A stretch of 64,000 bases of DNA, taken from contig CAJUKD010000002.1 of NCBI GenBank assembly GCA_910587235.1, forward strand, positions 62,001 to 126,000, written 5' to 3'. The notes beneath the pieces were generated by a model. The model was not told where the DNA came from. It saw nothing but the letters and a program-made list of their open reading frames with translations, and did not search any database. Each line of letters opens with the position of its first letter. Position 1 is the first letter of the stretch. Of this stretch, positions 33,683 to 41,868 are shown piece by piece. The DNA is from an uncultured Muribaculaceae bacterium. Its GTDB lineage: Bacteria > Bacteroidota > Bacteroidia > Bacteroidales > Muribaculaceae. A program made the position numbers and the translations under genes.

Positions 33683-34145
33683 ACTCCATAAGTTTCTTTT
33701 CGATAAGAGCGACAAAAGCGGCCTTTTTCGCCTCACGAGCGGCACGCCGGCGGTCGGCGTCGGTAACGATAAGATAGTTTTCATCGATAGGCTCGGCATC
33801 CTTGCGGCGGCGATAGCCGTTCTGAAGGCGGCGCGAAGTCAGTATTCCCTTTTTGACATACATCTCCTTATCGAAAAATCCGCACTCTACGAGCTTATCC
33901 ATATCACTTTCAATTTCCGCGGGATAGCGCCGTGTCATCTCCTCCAGATCGTAGTACAGAGCGCTGTCGCACCTGACAAAATAAGTCCTTCTGCCCCGTA
34001 TCAGGGACATAATTGCAAGATAGGTGACAACAGCCTCCATACGGCCGGCGGTACGCAGCTTCCCTACTTCGGGAGTGTCGAAAAAACCGGAGTTGACAGG
34101 CAGAGCGAACATACGTGCTTTCTTTATTCTTTTCATAGCTGACAA
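33579..34145 (-). CDS. Lin1244/Lin1753-like (DUF4373-type) protein
   Basis: A 188-aa protein. The core YYDLEEMTRRYPAEIESDMD, LVECGFFDKEMYVKKGILTS and SRRLQNGYRRRKDA resembles the winged-helix-like Lin1244/Lin1753 domain common in phage and integrative-element replication regions of Bacteroidales, often beside a helicase loader. The rest is Lys/Arg/Ala-rich helical. Here it stands alone, with no recombinase or replication gene near it. The start could also be the internal Met at 34136. Its 3' end overlaps the convergent membrane-protein gene by 104 bp. Function unknown. Confidence 0.65.
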   Translation of the reverse strand: MSAMKRIKKARMFALPVNSGFFDTPEVGKLRTAGRMEAVVTYLAIMSLIRGRRTYFVRCDSALYYDLEEMTRRYPAEIESDMDKLVECGFFDKEMYVKKGILTSRRLQNGYRRRKDAEPIDENYLIVTDADRRRAAREAKKAAFVALIEKKLMESMAVKGQAVLHGADSDAPADGLPNASAYCPTQRE

Positions 34146-34172
34146 GATTAGGAATTAATGAATCAAGTACTG

Positions 34173-34180
34173 CAAAGATA
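34173..34180 (-). promoter_or_regulatory. -7 box for the Lin1244-like gene
   Basis: Plus-strand CAAAGATA, i.e. TATCTTTG on the minus strand, 28 bases upstream of the start at 34145. No clear -33 box. Confidence 0.5.
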
Positions 34181-34306
34181 ATATGCGGAATCTACCGTCC
34201 GACAGAAAAACAACACCCCGGCATCAATTAACATATTTTCATCATTCCACAAAAATATCGAAAACATCTGTTTTCCAAAACATTTCGGCCACAAACCAAT
34301 AAAACG

Positions 34307-34336
34307 CAAAAAGGAGCCGTCTTCGGCTCCTTTTTG
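34307..34336. terminator. Bidirectional terminator
   Basis: CAAAAAGGAGCCG (34307-34319), a TCTT loop and CGGCTCCTTTTTG (34324-34336) form a perfect 13-bp stem with A/T tracts on both sides. Confidence 0.85.
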
Positions 34337-34546
34337 TATGGGCCACACCAAAGGATGCGATGAAACTCCGAATAGACAGGATTTGAGTGCTCGCCGTCCT
34401 TTGTAATCCGCCTGGCATTAAAGCACCTCTTGCGAGGTCGGGGCCCGCCATCGGGCGACTAAGCTTGTCTCGGGATTTCAGTTTGATTTGAAGAGTTTCC
34501 CAATCTACTTTGATGTGGTATGTCTTTATGCGGGATGTGCAGCGCC

Positions 34547-34569
34547 GACGTGCCTCGGCACGTCCCTAC
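34547..34569 (-). repeat. Dispersed palindromic repeat, copy 2 (inverted, variant centre)
   Basis: Minus-strand reading is GTAGGGACGTGCC-GAGG-CACGTC, differing from the copies at 26154 and 47306 by one base in the palindrome centre (CGAGG for CGCGG). Confidence 0.8.
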
Positions 34570-34656
34570 TACCCTGCTGCGGCTCTCTTGCCTTTGTTTT
34601 TATAACACAAATTTAAGAGTTATAGTTCGTATATCCAAATATCGGGATGATTTTTT

Positions 34657-34941
34657 TCAGAAATGAAGAAACAAGGGTGTGCCTGCGCTGTGCCACAGCC
34701 CGCGTGCGGTGACTTCTCCGGAATCGGGAGGGGCTGTAAGAAGCGAAGCCCACGGCGCGGCGGATGAATCGAGTACGTAGAGCGGACCGCTGACGAAGAC
34801 AGTGGAATGCGTTTCGCCTGTGAAAGGAGTGATGCGGACGATGCCGTCCGACGCTATTTCTACCACGCTCATGGAATACTCCATGCCGCAATGAAATATT
34901 TTGTGCGCAAGATATCGGTCAGAGCCGGGATGTATTATCAT
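34657..34941 (-). CDS. Hypothetical 94-aa protein
   Basis: Starts MIIHPGSDRYLAHKIFHCGM and has IASDGIVRITPFTGETHSTV then FVSGPLYVLDSSAAPWASLL. No signal peptide or helix. Its ATG overlaps the DUF4296 stop (ATGA), so it is translated with lspA and DUF4296; this coupling is the main evidence it is real. I do not recognise the family; the pattern of short strands could be part of a metal-dependent-hydrolase-like or beta-barrel fold, but that is a guess. Confidence 0.6.
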   Translation of the reverse strand: MIIHPGSDRYLAHKIFHCGMEYSMSVVEIASDGIVRITPFTGETHSTVFVSGPLYVLDSSAAPWASLLTAPPDSGEVTARGLWHSAGTPLFLHF

Positions 34942-35756
34942 GGCTTCAGAACGACCGAGCGCTGACGATAACGCTGGTTATAGGTGCGCGGGTTAAGACG
35001 CTTGCGCACAAGTTCGACGCTGTCGAGGCGCACTTCGGTGGCTCCGCGAGTGCTTATGTTGACATAGCCGTAGACACGCACCGGCATTTCGGTTGAATCG
35101 GAATATATCGCGACTTCGCGCCATCCGTCGCCCGAAAAAGTGGCGGCGACGTATTCCGTCCGCCGCACCGCAATTGAATCGCCATAGTCGGCGGCAAGCC
35201 CCCATACCGAATTATCCTGATGGTTGAAGAACTTCGCACGGAGTGTATAGGAGTCGCCACGTTCCCAGTTCGGGTCGGCAGGCAGTGAGAAAGTCATGAT
35301 TTTCGAGGGCATACGGTCGGCCAGAGTGATATAGCGTGCTCCGGGCCAGACGTCGACCGAGTCGCCGGCCATCGATATCGCATTTTCGGCGGCTATGCGG
35401 TTGCCTGTTTCCGACAGGCGGTTTTCGAGTATCTCGATTGTCCTGTCGTAGAGAGCCATATACTCTGTGATATGATGGCCGTACCAGCTAAGCGAAGAGT
35501 CGAACTGCTCGGGGGTAATGCCATGCTTCATGTAGATGGACTGACGGAATACCTGACGCGCCGAATCGTCAGGATAATATTGCCTGTTCTGCTCCACCAC
35601 GGCCTCGCCTGTGTGTATGTCGGCCATAAGGAGAGCCATCTCCTCGGGCTGCACGACCGAGGAGGGCACTTTGGAACATCCGGCAAACGACATCAGCAGC
35701 AACGCCACCGGAATGAAAGGCTTACTCAGCCCCGGTGTCTTCTGTCGCTTTACCAT
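34938..35756 (-). CDS. DUF4296 lipoprotein
   Basis: A 272-aa lipoprotein (hydrophobic segment VALLLMSFAGCSK, lipobox FAGC, Cys about 27). The DUF4296 core follows: VVQPEEMALLMADIHTGEAV, then RQVFRQSIYMKHGITPEQFD and SLSWYGHHITEYMALYDRTI. The C-terminal half looks like a beta-sandwich carbohydrate-binding-like region. The family is regularly downstream of lspA, as here (35-bp overlap). No function is known; the coupling with signal peptidase II suggests a role in lipoprotein or envelope traffic. Confidence 0.8.
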   Translation of the reverse strand: MVKRQKTPGLSKPFIPVALLLMSFAGCSKVPSSVVQPEEMALLMADIHTGEAVVEQNRQYYPDDSARQVFRQSIYMKHGITPEQFDSSLSWYGHHITEYMALYDRTIEILENRLSETGNRIAAENAISMAGDSVDVWPGARYITLADRMPSKIMTFSLPADPNWERGDSYTLRAKFFNHQDNSVWGLAADYGDSIAVRRTEYVAATFSGDGWREVAIYSDSTEMPVRVYGYVNISTRGATEVRLDSVELVRKRLNPRTYNQRYRQRSVVLKP

Positions 35757-36411
35757 CGTTGTCGGGCATGCCTATATATTTGGCATAGAAGAGTATCACC
35801 ATGGCCATACCGACAGTGATCGCCGCATCGGCCAGATTGAATACGGGATCGAAGAAAGAGAATGTCTTTCCGCCGATCAGCGGAAGCCACTGCGGCCAGC
35901 CGAAAGAGAAGAGCGGGAAATAGAACATGTCGACCACCAGACCCTGGAACCAGTCGCCGTAGCCTTGGCCAAGCGGCACGATTTCCGCTACATAGGGAGG
36001 ATACGGGTTGGTGAAAATCTCGCCGTAAAGCACACAGTCGACTATATTGCCGAAGGCGCCGGCGGTGACGAGCGATACCGCGACGATATAGCCCAGGGGC
36101 ATACGCAGCGACTTGACAATACGGCACAGGTACCACAGCAAAAACGCCACAAGTACAATACGGAATCCGGTGAGAAAGAGTTTGCTGCCAAGCTCGATGC
36201 CGAACGCCATGCCATTGTTCTGGATAAAGCGTAGGTGGAAAAAAGGCAGTATCTCCAGATCCTCTCCCAGATAGAAGGAGGTCTTGACCCAGAATTTCAG
36301 AAGCTGGTCAAGGGCAATCACAGCGAATATGACTGCCGCGGCAAGGTAGCCTCTGCCATGTGGCGCAGGGAAGAAAGCGAAGCCGCGGGCCATCGGGGTT
36401 CCGGATTTCAT
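35722..36411 (-). CDS. lspA: Lipoprotein signal peptidase (signal peptidase II)
   Basis: Inner-membrane aspartic protease that cuts prolipoprotein signal peptides just before the lipidated cysteine. The 229-aa protein has four transmembrane helices and the two catalytic motifs GAFGNIVDCVLYGEI (Asn-x-x-Asp) and FNLADAAITVGM (Phe-Asn-x-Ala-Asp). The N-terminal AVIALDQLLKFWVKT matches family box A. A longer loop between the catalytic motifs (FTNPYPPYVAEIVPLGQGYG) is typical of Bacteroidetes. It overlaps DUF4296 by 35 bp and the DksA-like gene by 4 bp. Confidence 0.94.
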   Translation of the reverse strand: MKSGTPMARGFAFFPAPHGRGYLAAAVIFAVIALDQLLKFWVKTSFYLGEDLEILPFFHLRFIQNNGMAFGIELGSKLFLTGFRIVLVAFLLWYLCRIVKSLRMPLGYIVAVSLVTAGAFGNIVDCVLYGEIFTNPYPPYVAEIVPLGQGYGDWFQGLVVDMFYFPLFSFGWPQWLPLIGGKTFSFFDPVFNLADAAITVGMAMVILFYAKYIGMPDNDGKATEDTGAE

Positions 36412-36794
36412 CGGCGGTTGTTTTTCTCTTCGACGCAGAGTGTGGCGTGCGGCACTGCGCGCAGGCGTTCTTTAGGAATCAGCCGTCCTGTGGCACGGCA
36501 TATTCCGTAGCTTTTGTTGTCGATGCGCTTGAGGGCGGCCTGCAGGTGGTTTATGAACTGGAGCTGACGTTCTGCCAGACGTGCGTTGGCTTCGCGTTCG
36601 AGAGTGTTGGCTCCCTCTTCAAGGACTTTGAATGTGGGCGAAGTATCGGCTGTGTCGTTGCCATCGTTGTTCATCACCGACGCACGGAGCGATTCGTAAA
36701 GTTCCGTGGCCGTTTTCAGTTTCGAGAGAATGAGCTGACGGAATTCCTCCAGCTCTTCGTCGCTGTATCTCAGTTTATCTGTCATTTCAATCAT
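36408..36794 (-). CDS. DksA/TraR-family regulator
   Basis: A 128-aa protein with an N-terminal coiled-coil (YSDEELEEFRQLILSKLKTA) and a C-terminal zinc-finger-type region in which ICRATGRLIPKERLRAVPHA followed by TLC leaves two cysteines (C-x20-C); the other two of the canonical four are replaced. Such two-cysteine DksA proteins are usual in Bacteroidetes and bind the RNA polymerase secondary channel to modulate stress and ribosomal transcription. It lies 15 bp after ileS and overlaps lspA by 4 bp. Confidence 0.88.
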   Translation of the reverse strand: MIEMTDKLRYSDEELEEFRQLILSKLKTATELYESLRASVMNNDGNDTADTSPTFKVLEEGANTLEREANARLAERQLQFINHLQAALKRIDNKSYGICRATGRLIPKERLRAVPHATLCVEEKNNRR

Positions 36795-36809
36795 TTTTTT
36801 AAGTAGGAA

Positions 36810-39800
36810 TCAGTCGCGGCTGATGTCGACACAGACAGCAAGGCCGTCGATGTCGAGCTGCTCGACTGTTGGCGAAGCGTCGGCGACGGGTGCCACGGCT
36901 ATGGCGCGGGCAAGCACCTGTGTGGCAATATAATCGCCGAAGGATTCAACGGCCGCTTCGACTTCTTTTCCGGGTGCGAATACAAGAGTCACTGTATCAG
37001 TTATCTCGTAGCCGCGATCCTTACGGATATTCTGCACACGGTTGATGATTTCGCGGGCAAGACCTTCGCGACGCAGGGCGTCGGTCAGTTCTATGTCGAG
37101 GGCTACGGTAAGGCTGCCTTCGTTTGCCACGAGCCAGCCGGGGATATCCTCGGAGATGATTTTGACATCGGCTATATCGACATGCACGTCATTGCCGTCG
37201 ATTGCTATATCTATTCCGCCGTCGCGTTCAAGGCGTGCGATATCTTCTTTGGCAAGCCCCTTTATGAGTGCGGCCGCCTGTTTCATCGACTTGCCGAATT
37301 TCGGGCCGAGTTTCTTGAAATCGGGTTCGACGCGTTTGACGAACACTTCATTGTCGCCGCTGACGATCTCGAGGCGCTTGACGTTGACTTCGGCTGTCAC
37401 GATGTCGCTTACCGATTCAAATACACGGCGCTGCGAGTCGTCGGAAGCGGGCACGAGCATCTTTGCCAGTGGCTGGCGTACTTTCATCTTTGCCTTGTGG
37501 CGCAACGAGAGCACAAGCGATGTGAGCTGCTGAGCGGTGGCCATCCGGAATTCGAGATCGCTGTCGATCGCCGATGCGTCGACGTCCGGGAAATCGGCCA
37601 GATGGACAGATGCGGCCGCTCCTGGACATCCGTCGGTAAGATCGCGGTAGAGGCGGTCGCTGTAGAAAGGCGCTACGGGAGCTATAAGTTTCGACAGCGT
37701 CAGCAGGCAGGTGTACAGAGTCTGGTATGCAGCCACTTTGTTACGGTCGCATCCGCGGCTCCAGAAACGCTTGCGGTTGAGGCGCACATACCAGTTGGAG
37801 AGGTTGTCGCAGACAAAGTCGTTGATAGCGCGGGCGGCACGGGTCGGCTCGTAGTCTTCGAGGGCTTCGGTGACAGTTCCGACGAGGGTGTTGAGCAGAG
37901 AGAGTATCCAGCGGTCGGTTTCGGGACGTTCGGCCAGCGGCACCTGCTCCATGTCGGTGGTGAAGCCGTCGACATTGGCATACATTGCAAAGAAGTTGTA
38001 GGTGTTGGAGAGCGTCGAGAAGAACTTGCGCGATACTTCAGCCACACCGTCGGAATCATATTTCAGGTTGTCCCACGGCGATGAATTGGCCACCATGTAC
38101 CAGCGCATGGGATCGGAACCGAATTTCTCTATGGTTTCGAAAGGATTGACGGCATTGCCGAGGCGCTTCGACATCTTGTTGCCGTTCTTATCGAGCACAA
38201 GACCGTTTGAAATCACAGCCTTATAAGCATTGGAGTCAAATACCATCGAGCCTATGGCGTGGAGTGTGAAGAACCATCCGCGAGTCTGGTCGACACCTTC
38301 GGCGATGAAGTCGGCGGGGAAAAGCTCTCCGGCGTCGAATGCGTCCTTGTTCTCGAACGGATAGTGGATCTGGGCGTATGGCATCGAGCCTGAGTCGAAC
38401 CATACGTCGATAAGGTCGAGTTCGCGGCGCATAGGCTCTCCGGAAGGAGAAACGAGCACTATATCGTCGACATAGGGACGATGGAGATCGATCAGTTCAT
38501 AGTTTGCCTTCGAATAGTCGCCGGGCACGAATCCTTTTTCTTTCAGCGGATTCGAGGCCATCACGCCGGCTGCCACGGCTTTTTCGATTTCGTCGTAAAG
38601 CATTTCGACGGATTCGATGCAGATTTCCTCCGCTCCGTTTTCGGTGCGCCATATAGGCAGGGGAGTACCCCAGTAACGGCTGCGCGAAAGGTTCCAGTCC
38701 TGAAGATTCTCAAGCCACTTTCCGAAGCGTCCGGTTCCGGTCGATGCGGGTTTCCACTTGATGGTGTCGTTCAGCTCCATCATGCGGTCGCGCACCGATG
38801 TAGTGCGGATGAACCAGCTGTCGAGCGGATAATATACGATAGGCGCATCCGTACGCCAGCAATGGGGATAGTTGTGGACGTGCTTTTCGATGCGGAACAC
38901 TTTGCCTTCTTTTTTCAGCTCCATGCAGATTTCGACATCAAGAGTTTCGTCGGTGTCGGTCTTTGCGGGATCATAGGCGTTCTTCACATATTTTCCTGCC
39001 CAGCGGGAATACTCGGCCACGTCGACGCGTTCGGCCACAAAAGCAGGGTCGAGATCCTCTATACGGAAGAAGCGTCCGGTGAAATCGACCATGGGACGGA
39101 TATTGCCGTCGCGGTCGGTCATGTGGAGCGGCGGAATGTCGTTGAGCTTCGACACACGCTGGTCGTCGGCACCGAAAGTGCCGGCTATATGTACTATGCC
39201 CGTGCCGTCCTCGGTGCTTACATAGTCGCCGGGGATGACGCGGAAAGCGCCTTCTCCGGGATTGACCCAAGGCAGGAGCTGACGATAGTGGAGGCCGACG
39301 AGTTCTGTGCCGCTCACGGTGTCGACCACCTGATAGGGCACGGTTTTGTCGCCGGGTTTATAGTCCTCAAGCGCAAGTCCTTCCGCCTTCGCTCCGAAAA
39401 CGGACGAGAGAAGAGCTTCGGCCACTACGACTGTTACGGGCGAGCCGTTGTAAGGGTTGTATGTCCGCACGATGGCATAGCGTATCGACGGTCCTACGCA
39501 AAGAGCCGTGTTCGATGGGAGTGTCCAGGGTGTGGTTGTCCATGCAAGGAAACATGGAGTGCCCCATCCTTTCATGCTTTCGAGCGGATCGAGAGCCTCG
39601 AACTGCGCGATGCAGGTGGTGTCCTTGACGTCGCGGTAACATCCCGGCTGGTTCAGTTCGTGTGAACTCAGACCGGTGCCGGCCATAGGAGAGTAAGGCT
39701 GGATGGTGTAGCCCTTGTAAAGGAAGCCTTTTTTATAAAGTTGTGCGAGCAGCCACCACACGGATTCGATGTAGCGGTTGTCGTATGTGATGTAAGGATC

Positions 39801-40238
39801 GTTCATGTCCACCCAGTAGCCCATGGAGTTGGTGAGCGTTTCCCACTCGCGGGTGAATTTCATTACCTCGCGGCGGCAGGCGGCATTGTATTCGTCGACA
39901 GATATTTTCTTGCCTATGTCCTCCTTTGTGATTCCCAGCGAACGTTCCACGCCAAGTTCAACGGGCAGTCCGTGTGTATCCCATCCGGCCTTTCGCTTCA
40001 CATGGAATCCTTTCATGGTCTTGTAGCGGCAGAAAATGTCCTTAATTGTCCGTGCCATCACATGATGGATGCCGGGCATGCCGTTTGCGGAAGGAGGGCC
40101 TTCGTAGAACACAAAAGACGGGCAGCCTTCGCGGAGTTTCATGCTTTGCTCGAACAGACGGCTGCCGTTCCAGTCATTAAGCATCTCGCGATTTATTTCC
40201 GAGAGATTGAATCCGGAGTATTCCTTGAACTTTTTCAT
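36810..40238 (-). CDS. ileS: Isoleucyl-tRNA synthetase
   Basis: Charges tRNA-Ile in the cytoplasm. The 1142-aa length fits the longer eukaryote/Bacteroidetes-like class. The HIGH-type element is GMPGIHHVMART, WDTHGLPVE and the editing domain (CP1) follow, and the KMSKR motif is NKMSKRLGNAV; the anticodon-binding domain is near WYVRLNRKRFW. The start at 40238 (MKKFKEYSGFNLSEINREML) matches the family; a longer frame upstream to 40430 reads through the terminator and is not family-like. It leads the unit ileS-dksA-lspA-DUF4296-34657. Confidence 0.97.
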   Translation of the reverse strand: MKKFKEYSGFNLSEINREMLNDWNGSRLFEQSMKLREGCPSFVFYEGPPSANGMPGIHHVMARTIKDIFCRYKTMKGFHVKRKAGWDTHGLPVELGVERSLGITKEDIGKKISVDEYNAACRREVMKFTREWETLTNSMGYWVDMNDPYITYDNRYIESVWWLLAQLYKKGFLYKGYTIQPYSPMAGTGLSSHELNQPGCYRDVKDTTCIAQFEALDPLESMKGWGTPCFLAWTTTPWTLPSNTALCVGPSIRYAIVRTYNPYNGSPVTVVVAEALLSSVFGAKAEGLALEDYKPGDKTVPYQVVDTVSGTELVGLHYRQLLPWVNPGEGAFRVIPGDYVSTEDGTGIVHIAGTFGADDQRVSKLNDIPPLHMTDRDGNIRPMVDFTGRFFRIEDLDPAFVAERVDVAEYSRWAGKYVKNAYDPAKTDTDETLDVEICMELKKEGKVFRIEKHVHNYPHCWRTDAPIVYYPLDSWFIRTTSVRDRMMELNDTIKWKPASTGTGRFGKWLENLQDWNLSRSRYWGTPLPIWRTENGAEEICIESVEMLYDEIEKAVAAGVMASNPLKEKGFVPGDYSKANYELIDLHRPYVDDIVLVSPSGEPMRRELDLIDVWFDSGSMPYAQIHYPFENKDAFDAGELFPADFIAEGVDQTRGWFFTLHAIGSMVFDSNAYKAVISNGLVLDKNGNKMSKRLGNAVNPFETIEKFGSDPMRWYMVANSSPWDNLKYDSDGVAEVSRKFFSTLSNTYNFFAMYANVDGFTTDMEQVPLAERPETDRWILSLLNTLVGTVTEALEDYEPTRAARAINDFVCDNLSNWYVRLNRKRFWSRGCDRNKVAAYQTLYTCLLTLSKLIAPVAPFYSDRLYRDLTDGCPGAAASVHLADFPDVDASAIDSDLEFRMATAQQLTSLVLSLRHKAKMKVRQPLAKMLVPASDDSQRRVFESVSDIVTAEVNVKRLEIVSGDNEVFVKRVEPDFKKLGPKFGKSMKQAAALIKGLAKEDIARLERDGGIDIAIDGNDVHVDIADVKIISEDIPGWLVANEGSLTVALDIELTDALRREGLAREIINRVQNIRKDRGYEITDTVTLVFAPGKEVEAAVESFGDYIATQVLARAIAVAPVADASPTVEQLDIDGLAVCVDISRD

Positions 40239-40280
40239 TTGCGTGGATGTGGAATATAAATATAAGGAGGAAAAATTCAA

Positions 40281-40316
40281 AAAAGGGTGTGTAGCAACAG
40301 ACGCGTACACACCCTT
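40281..40316 (-). terminator. rpsP terminator
   Basis: AAGGGTGTGTA (40283-40293) pairs with TACACACCCTT (40306-40316); on the minus strand it is followed by a T-run. It lies 38 bp past the rpsP stop and before ileS. Confidence 0.8.
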
Positions 40317-40353
40317 CTTTATAAGTGCTGAAAGAGCTTCGTTCGCGCGCTGA

Positions 40354-40890
40354 TTATTCGGCGGCGGGAGCTTCTGTTTCGGCGGGTTCGGCTGCAGCTT
40401 CAGCCTCGGCTTCAGCCTTGGCGGCTGCAAGTTCTGCCTTTTTCTTAGCTACAGCTTCAGCCTTGGCCTTGTTGCGGGCTTGTTCGGCTTCGAGGCGTTC
40501 GCGGTCAGCAGCCAGACGGCTGTCGGCCATAGCGGACTTGACAGCTGCGGTGCGGGCAGTCTTCTTTGCTTTCCAGTCATCGAAGCGGCGCTGAGCCTCA
40601 GCTTCGTCGAAAGCGCCTTTTTTCACACCTCCGAGGAGGTGCTTCATCAGCAGAACGCCTTCGTTGGAAAGGATTGTGCGTACTGTGTCGGTGGGTTCAG
40701 CGCCGACGGTCAGCCAATACAAAGCCCGTTCGAAATTAAGAGTGATTGTAGCAGGATTAGTGTTCGGATTATAAGAACCTATCCTTTCAATAAATCTACC
40801 ATCTCGTGGTGCCCTGCTATCGGCGATGACAATGGGATAGAACGCATAGTGCTTGCGACCATGACGTTGTAATCTGATTTTTGTTGCCAT
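40354..40890 (-). CDS. rpsP: 30S ribosomal protein S16 with C-terminal extension
   Basis: Small-subunit protein. The first roughly 80 residues are classical S16 (MATKIRLQRHGRKHYAFYPI, VIADSRAPRDGRFIERIGSY, NTNPATITLNFERALYWLTV). After about residue 110 an Ala/Glu/Lys-rich helical extension runs to 178 aa (AKAEAVAKKKAELAAAKAEA), as is common in Bacteroidetes. It has its own promoter and terminator, and ileS is downstream. Confidence 0.96.
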   Translation of the reverse strand: MATKIRLQRHGRKHYAFYPIVIADSRAPRDGRFIERIGSYNPNTNPATITLNFERALYWLTVGAEPTDTVRTILSNEGVLLMKHLLGGVKKGAFDEAEAQRRFDDWKAKKTARTAAVKSAMADSRLAADRERLEAEQARNKAKAEAVAKKKAELAAAKAEAEAEAAAEPAETEAPAAE

Positions 40891-40932
40891 TTTTTGTTTG
40901 TATTGAAATTGGATTTGTATTGATTAGCGGCG

Positions 40933-40964
40933 CAAAATTACATTTTTTTTTCGAATTGTGCAAA
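40933..40964 (-). promoter_or_regulatory. rpsP promoter
   Basis: Minus-strand TAATTTTG -7 box (plus CAAAATTA, 40933-40940) and TTTG -33 box (plus CAAA, 40961-40964), 20 bases apart; a full consensus match. Confidence 0.8.
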
Positions 40965-41089
40965 TTTTGCGTGCCTCGATTTCCCATTCTTTAAAATTCA
41001 CACTATAACACATTGATTAACAATGCATTGCCCCCCCTATTTTCATCTTTCTTAACAGTAAAAAGGCGCTTTTTCCGCTACAGATTATC

Positions 41090-41097
41090 TACCTTTG
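41090..41097 (+). promoter_or_regulatory. -7 box upstream of a possible micro-ORF
   Basis: TACCTTTG matches TAnnTTTG, 44 bases before the micro-ORF at 41141. No convincing -33 element. Confidence 0.4.
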
Positions 41098-41140
41098 CGG
41101 CAACAAAATTTTCAATTCCGGATTTATCCCGATTCTACAG

Positions 41141-41206
41141 ATGTTCACAATCGCACTTTACATACTTTACCTTATATTTACCATATTCTATACATATAAT
41201 AAATAA
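41141..41206 (+). CDS. Possible 21-residue hydrophobic micro-protein
   Basis: ATG at 41141 to TAA at 41204-41206 gives MFTIALYILYLIFTIFYTYN plus Lys. The peptide is one continuous transmembrane-like stretch, behind a -7 box at 41090-41097. AT-rich DNA yields such frames by chance, so coding is uncertain; no family is known to me. Best read as a candidate only. Confidence 0.25.
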   Translation: MFTIALYILYLIFTIFYTYNK

Positions 41207-41248
41207 GAAAGCCTCGCTCCGTTCCTCCGGCAGCCTCCGGAAAATATT

Positions 41249-41280
41249 TTTGTGTGAATTTAGGAAAAGTGTTAACTTTG
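41249..41280 (+). promoter_or_regulatory. hpt-adk promoter
   Basis: TTTG at 41249-41252 and TAACTTTG at 41273-41280 with a 20-base spacing. The hpt start at 41305 lies about 18 bases after the predicted start of transcription, which rules out the in-frame ATG at 41254. Confidence 0.8.
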
Positions 41281-41304
41281 CACAATATATTTTTTAATGC
41301 CAGG

Positions 41305-41850
41305 ATGAAACAAGTGACTTACGAAGGGCTTACATTCGAGCCTTACATTACCCGAGAAGCCATCAACGCCCGCATCGCAGAGCTGGGCAAAGACATAACG
41401 CGCGACTGCGCCGGAAAAATGCCTCTGTTTCTTGTCGTTCTGAACGGGGCATTTGCTTTTGCCAGCGACCTGTTCCGTGCCGTCGAGGGAATCGACGCGG
41501 AAATTTCATTCATCCGCCTGAAAAGCTATGAAGGCATGGGGTCGACAGGCGTTGTAAAGGAAGTTCTGGGTCTTCATGACGACATCGCCGGCCGCACGGT
41601 AATCATCGTGGAAGACATCGTCGACACGGGCAATACCATCTTCCGTCTTATAAAGGATCTGGAAGCCAAACAGCCGGCTGAAATCAAGGTGGCCACACTG
41701 CTTTTCAAACCCGATGCGCTGGTGCGCCCCGTCAAGCCGGACTATGTAGGCTTCAACATCCCTACGAAATTCATCATCGGCTACGGACTCGACCTCAACG
41801 GCAAAGCCCGCAACCTCAACGACATCTACGTCCTCAAAGAAGAAAAATAG
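41305..41850 (+). CDS. hpt: Hypoxanthine phosphoribosyltransferase
   Basis: Purine salvage: PRPP plus hypoxanthine or guanine to IMP/GMP. The 181-aa protein (MKQVTYEGLTFEPYITREAI) has the PRPP-binding loop VIIVEDIVDTGNT (acidic pair then DTG), LKSYEGMGSTG, and KPDYVGFNIPTKFIIGYGLD for base recognition. It is the first gene of hpt-adk, with adk 18 bp downstream; an AMP-binding enzyme follows later. Confidence 0.95.
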   Translation: MKQVTYEGLTFEPYITREAINARIAELGKDITRDCAGKMPLFLVVLNGAFAFASDLFRAVEGIDAEISFIRLKSYEGMGSTGVVKEVLGLHDDIAGRTVIIVEDIVDTGNTIFRLIKDLEAKQPAEIKVATLLFKPDALVRPVKPDYVGFNIPTKFIIGYGLDLNGKARNLNDIYVLKEEK

Positions 41851-41868
41851 AATCACTACACTACCGCA

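Larger units (their letters stand above)
34146..34656. other. Intergenic region with terminator, palindromic repeat and unexplained GC-rich block
   Basis: This 511-bp gap has no convincing gene. It contains a leftward -7 box (34173-34180), a 13-bp bidirectional hairpin (34307-34336), a GC-rich stretch from about 34340 to 34470 that I cannot explain, and the inverted palindromic repeat at 34547-34569. Small open frames here have no recognisable family. Confidence 0.6.
40891..41304. other. Divergent intergenic region, rpsP / hpt
   Basis: This 414-bp AT-rich gap holds the leftward rpsP promoter (40933-40964), a separate rightward -7 box at 41090-41097 followed by a possible 21-codon hydrophobic micro-ORF (41141-41206), and the hpt promoter (41249-41280). 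Confidence 0.65.

Noticed and set aside
34340..34470. Possible tRNA-like or attachment-site sequence in the GC-rich block
   Set aside because: I looked for acceptor, anticodon and T-arm pairing on both strands and could not build a cloverleaf; no CCA end or integrase nearby.
40239..40430. N-terminal extension of IleS by 64 codons
   Set aside because: The extension reads through the rpsP terminator, is Pro/Lys-rich and not part of the family; Met at 40238 starts the conserved sequence.
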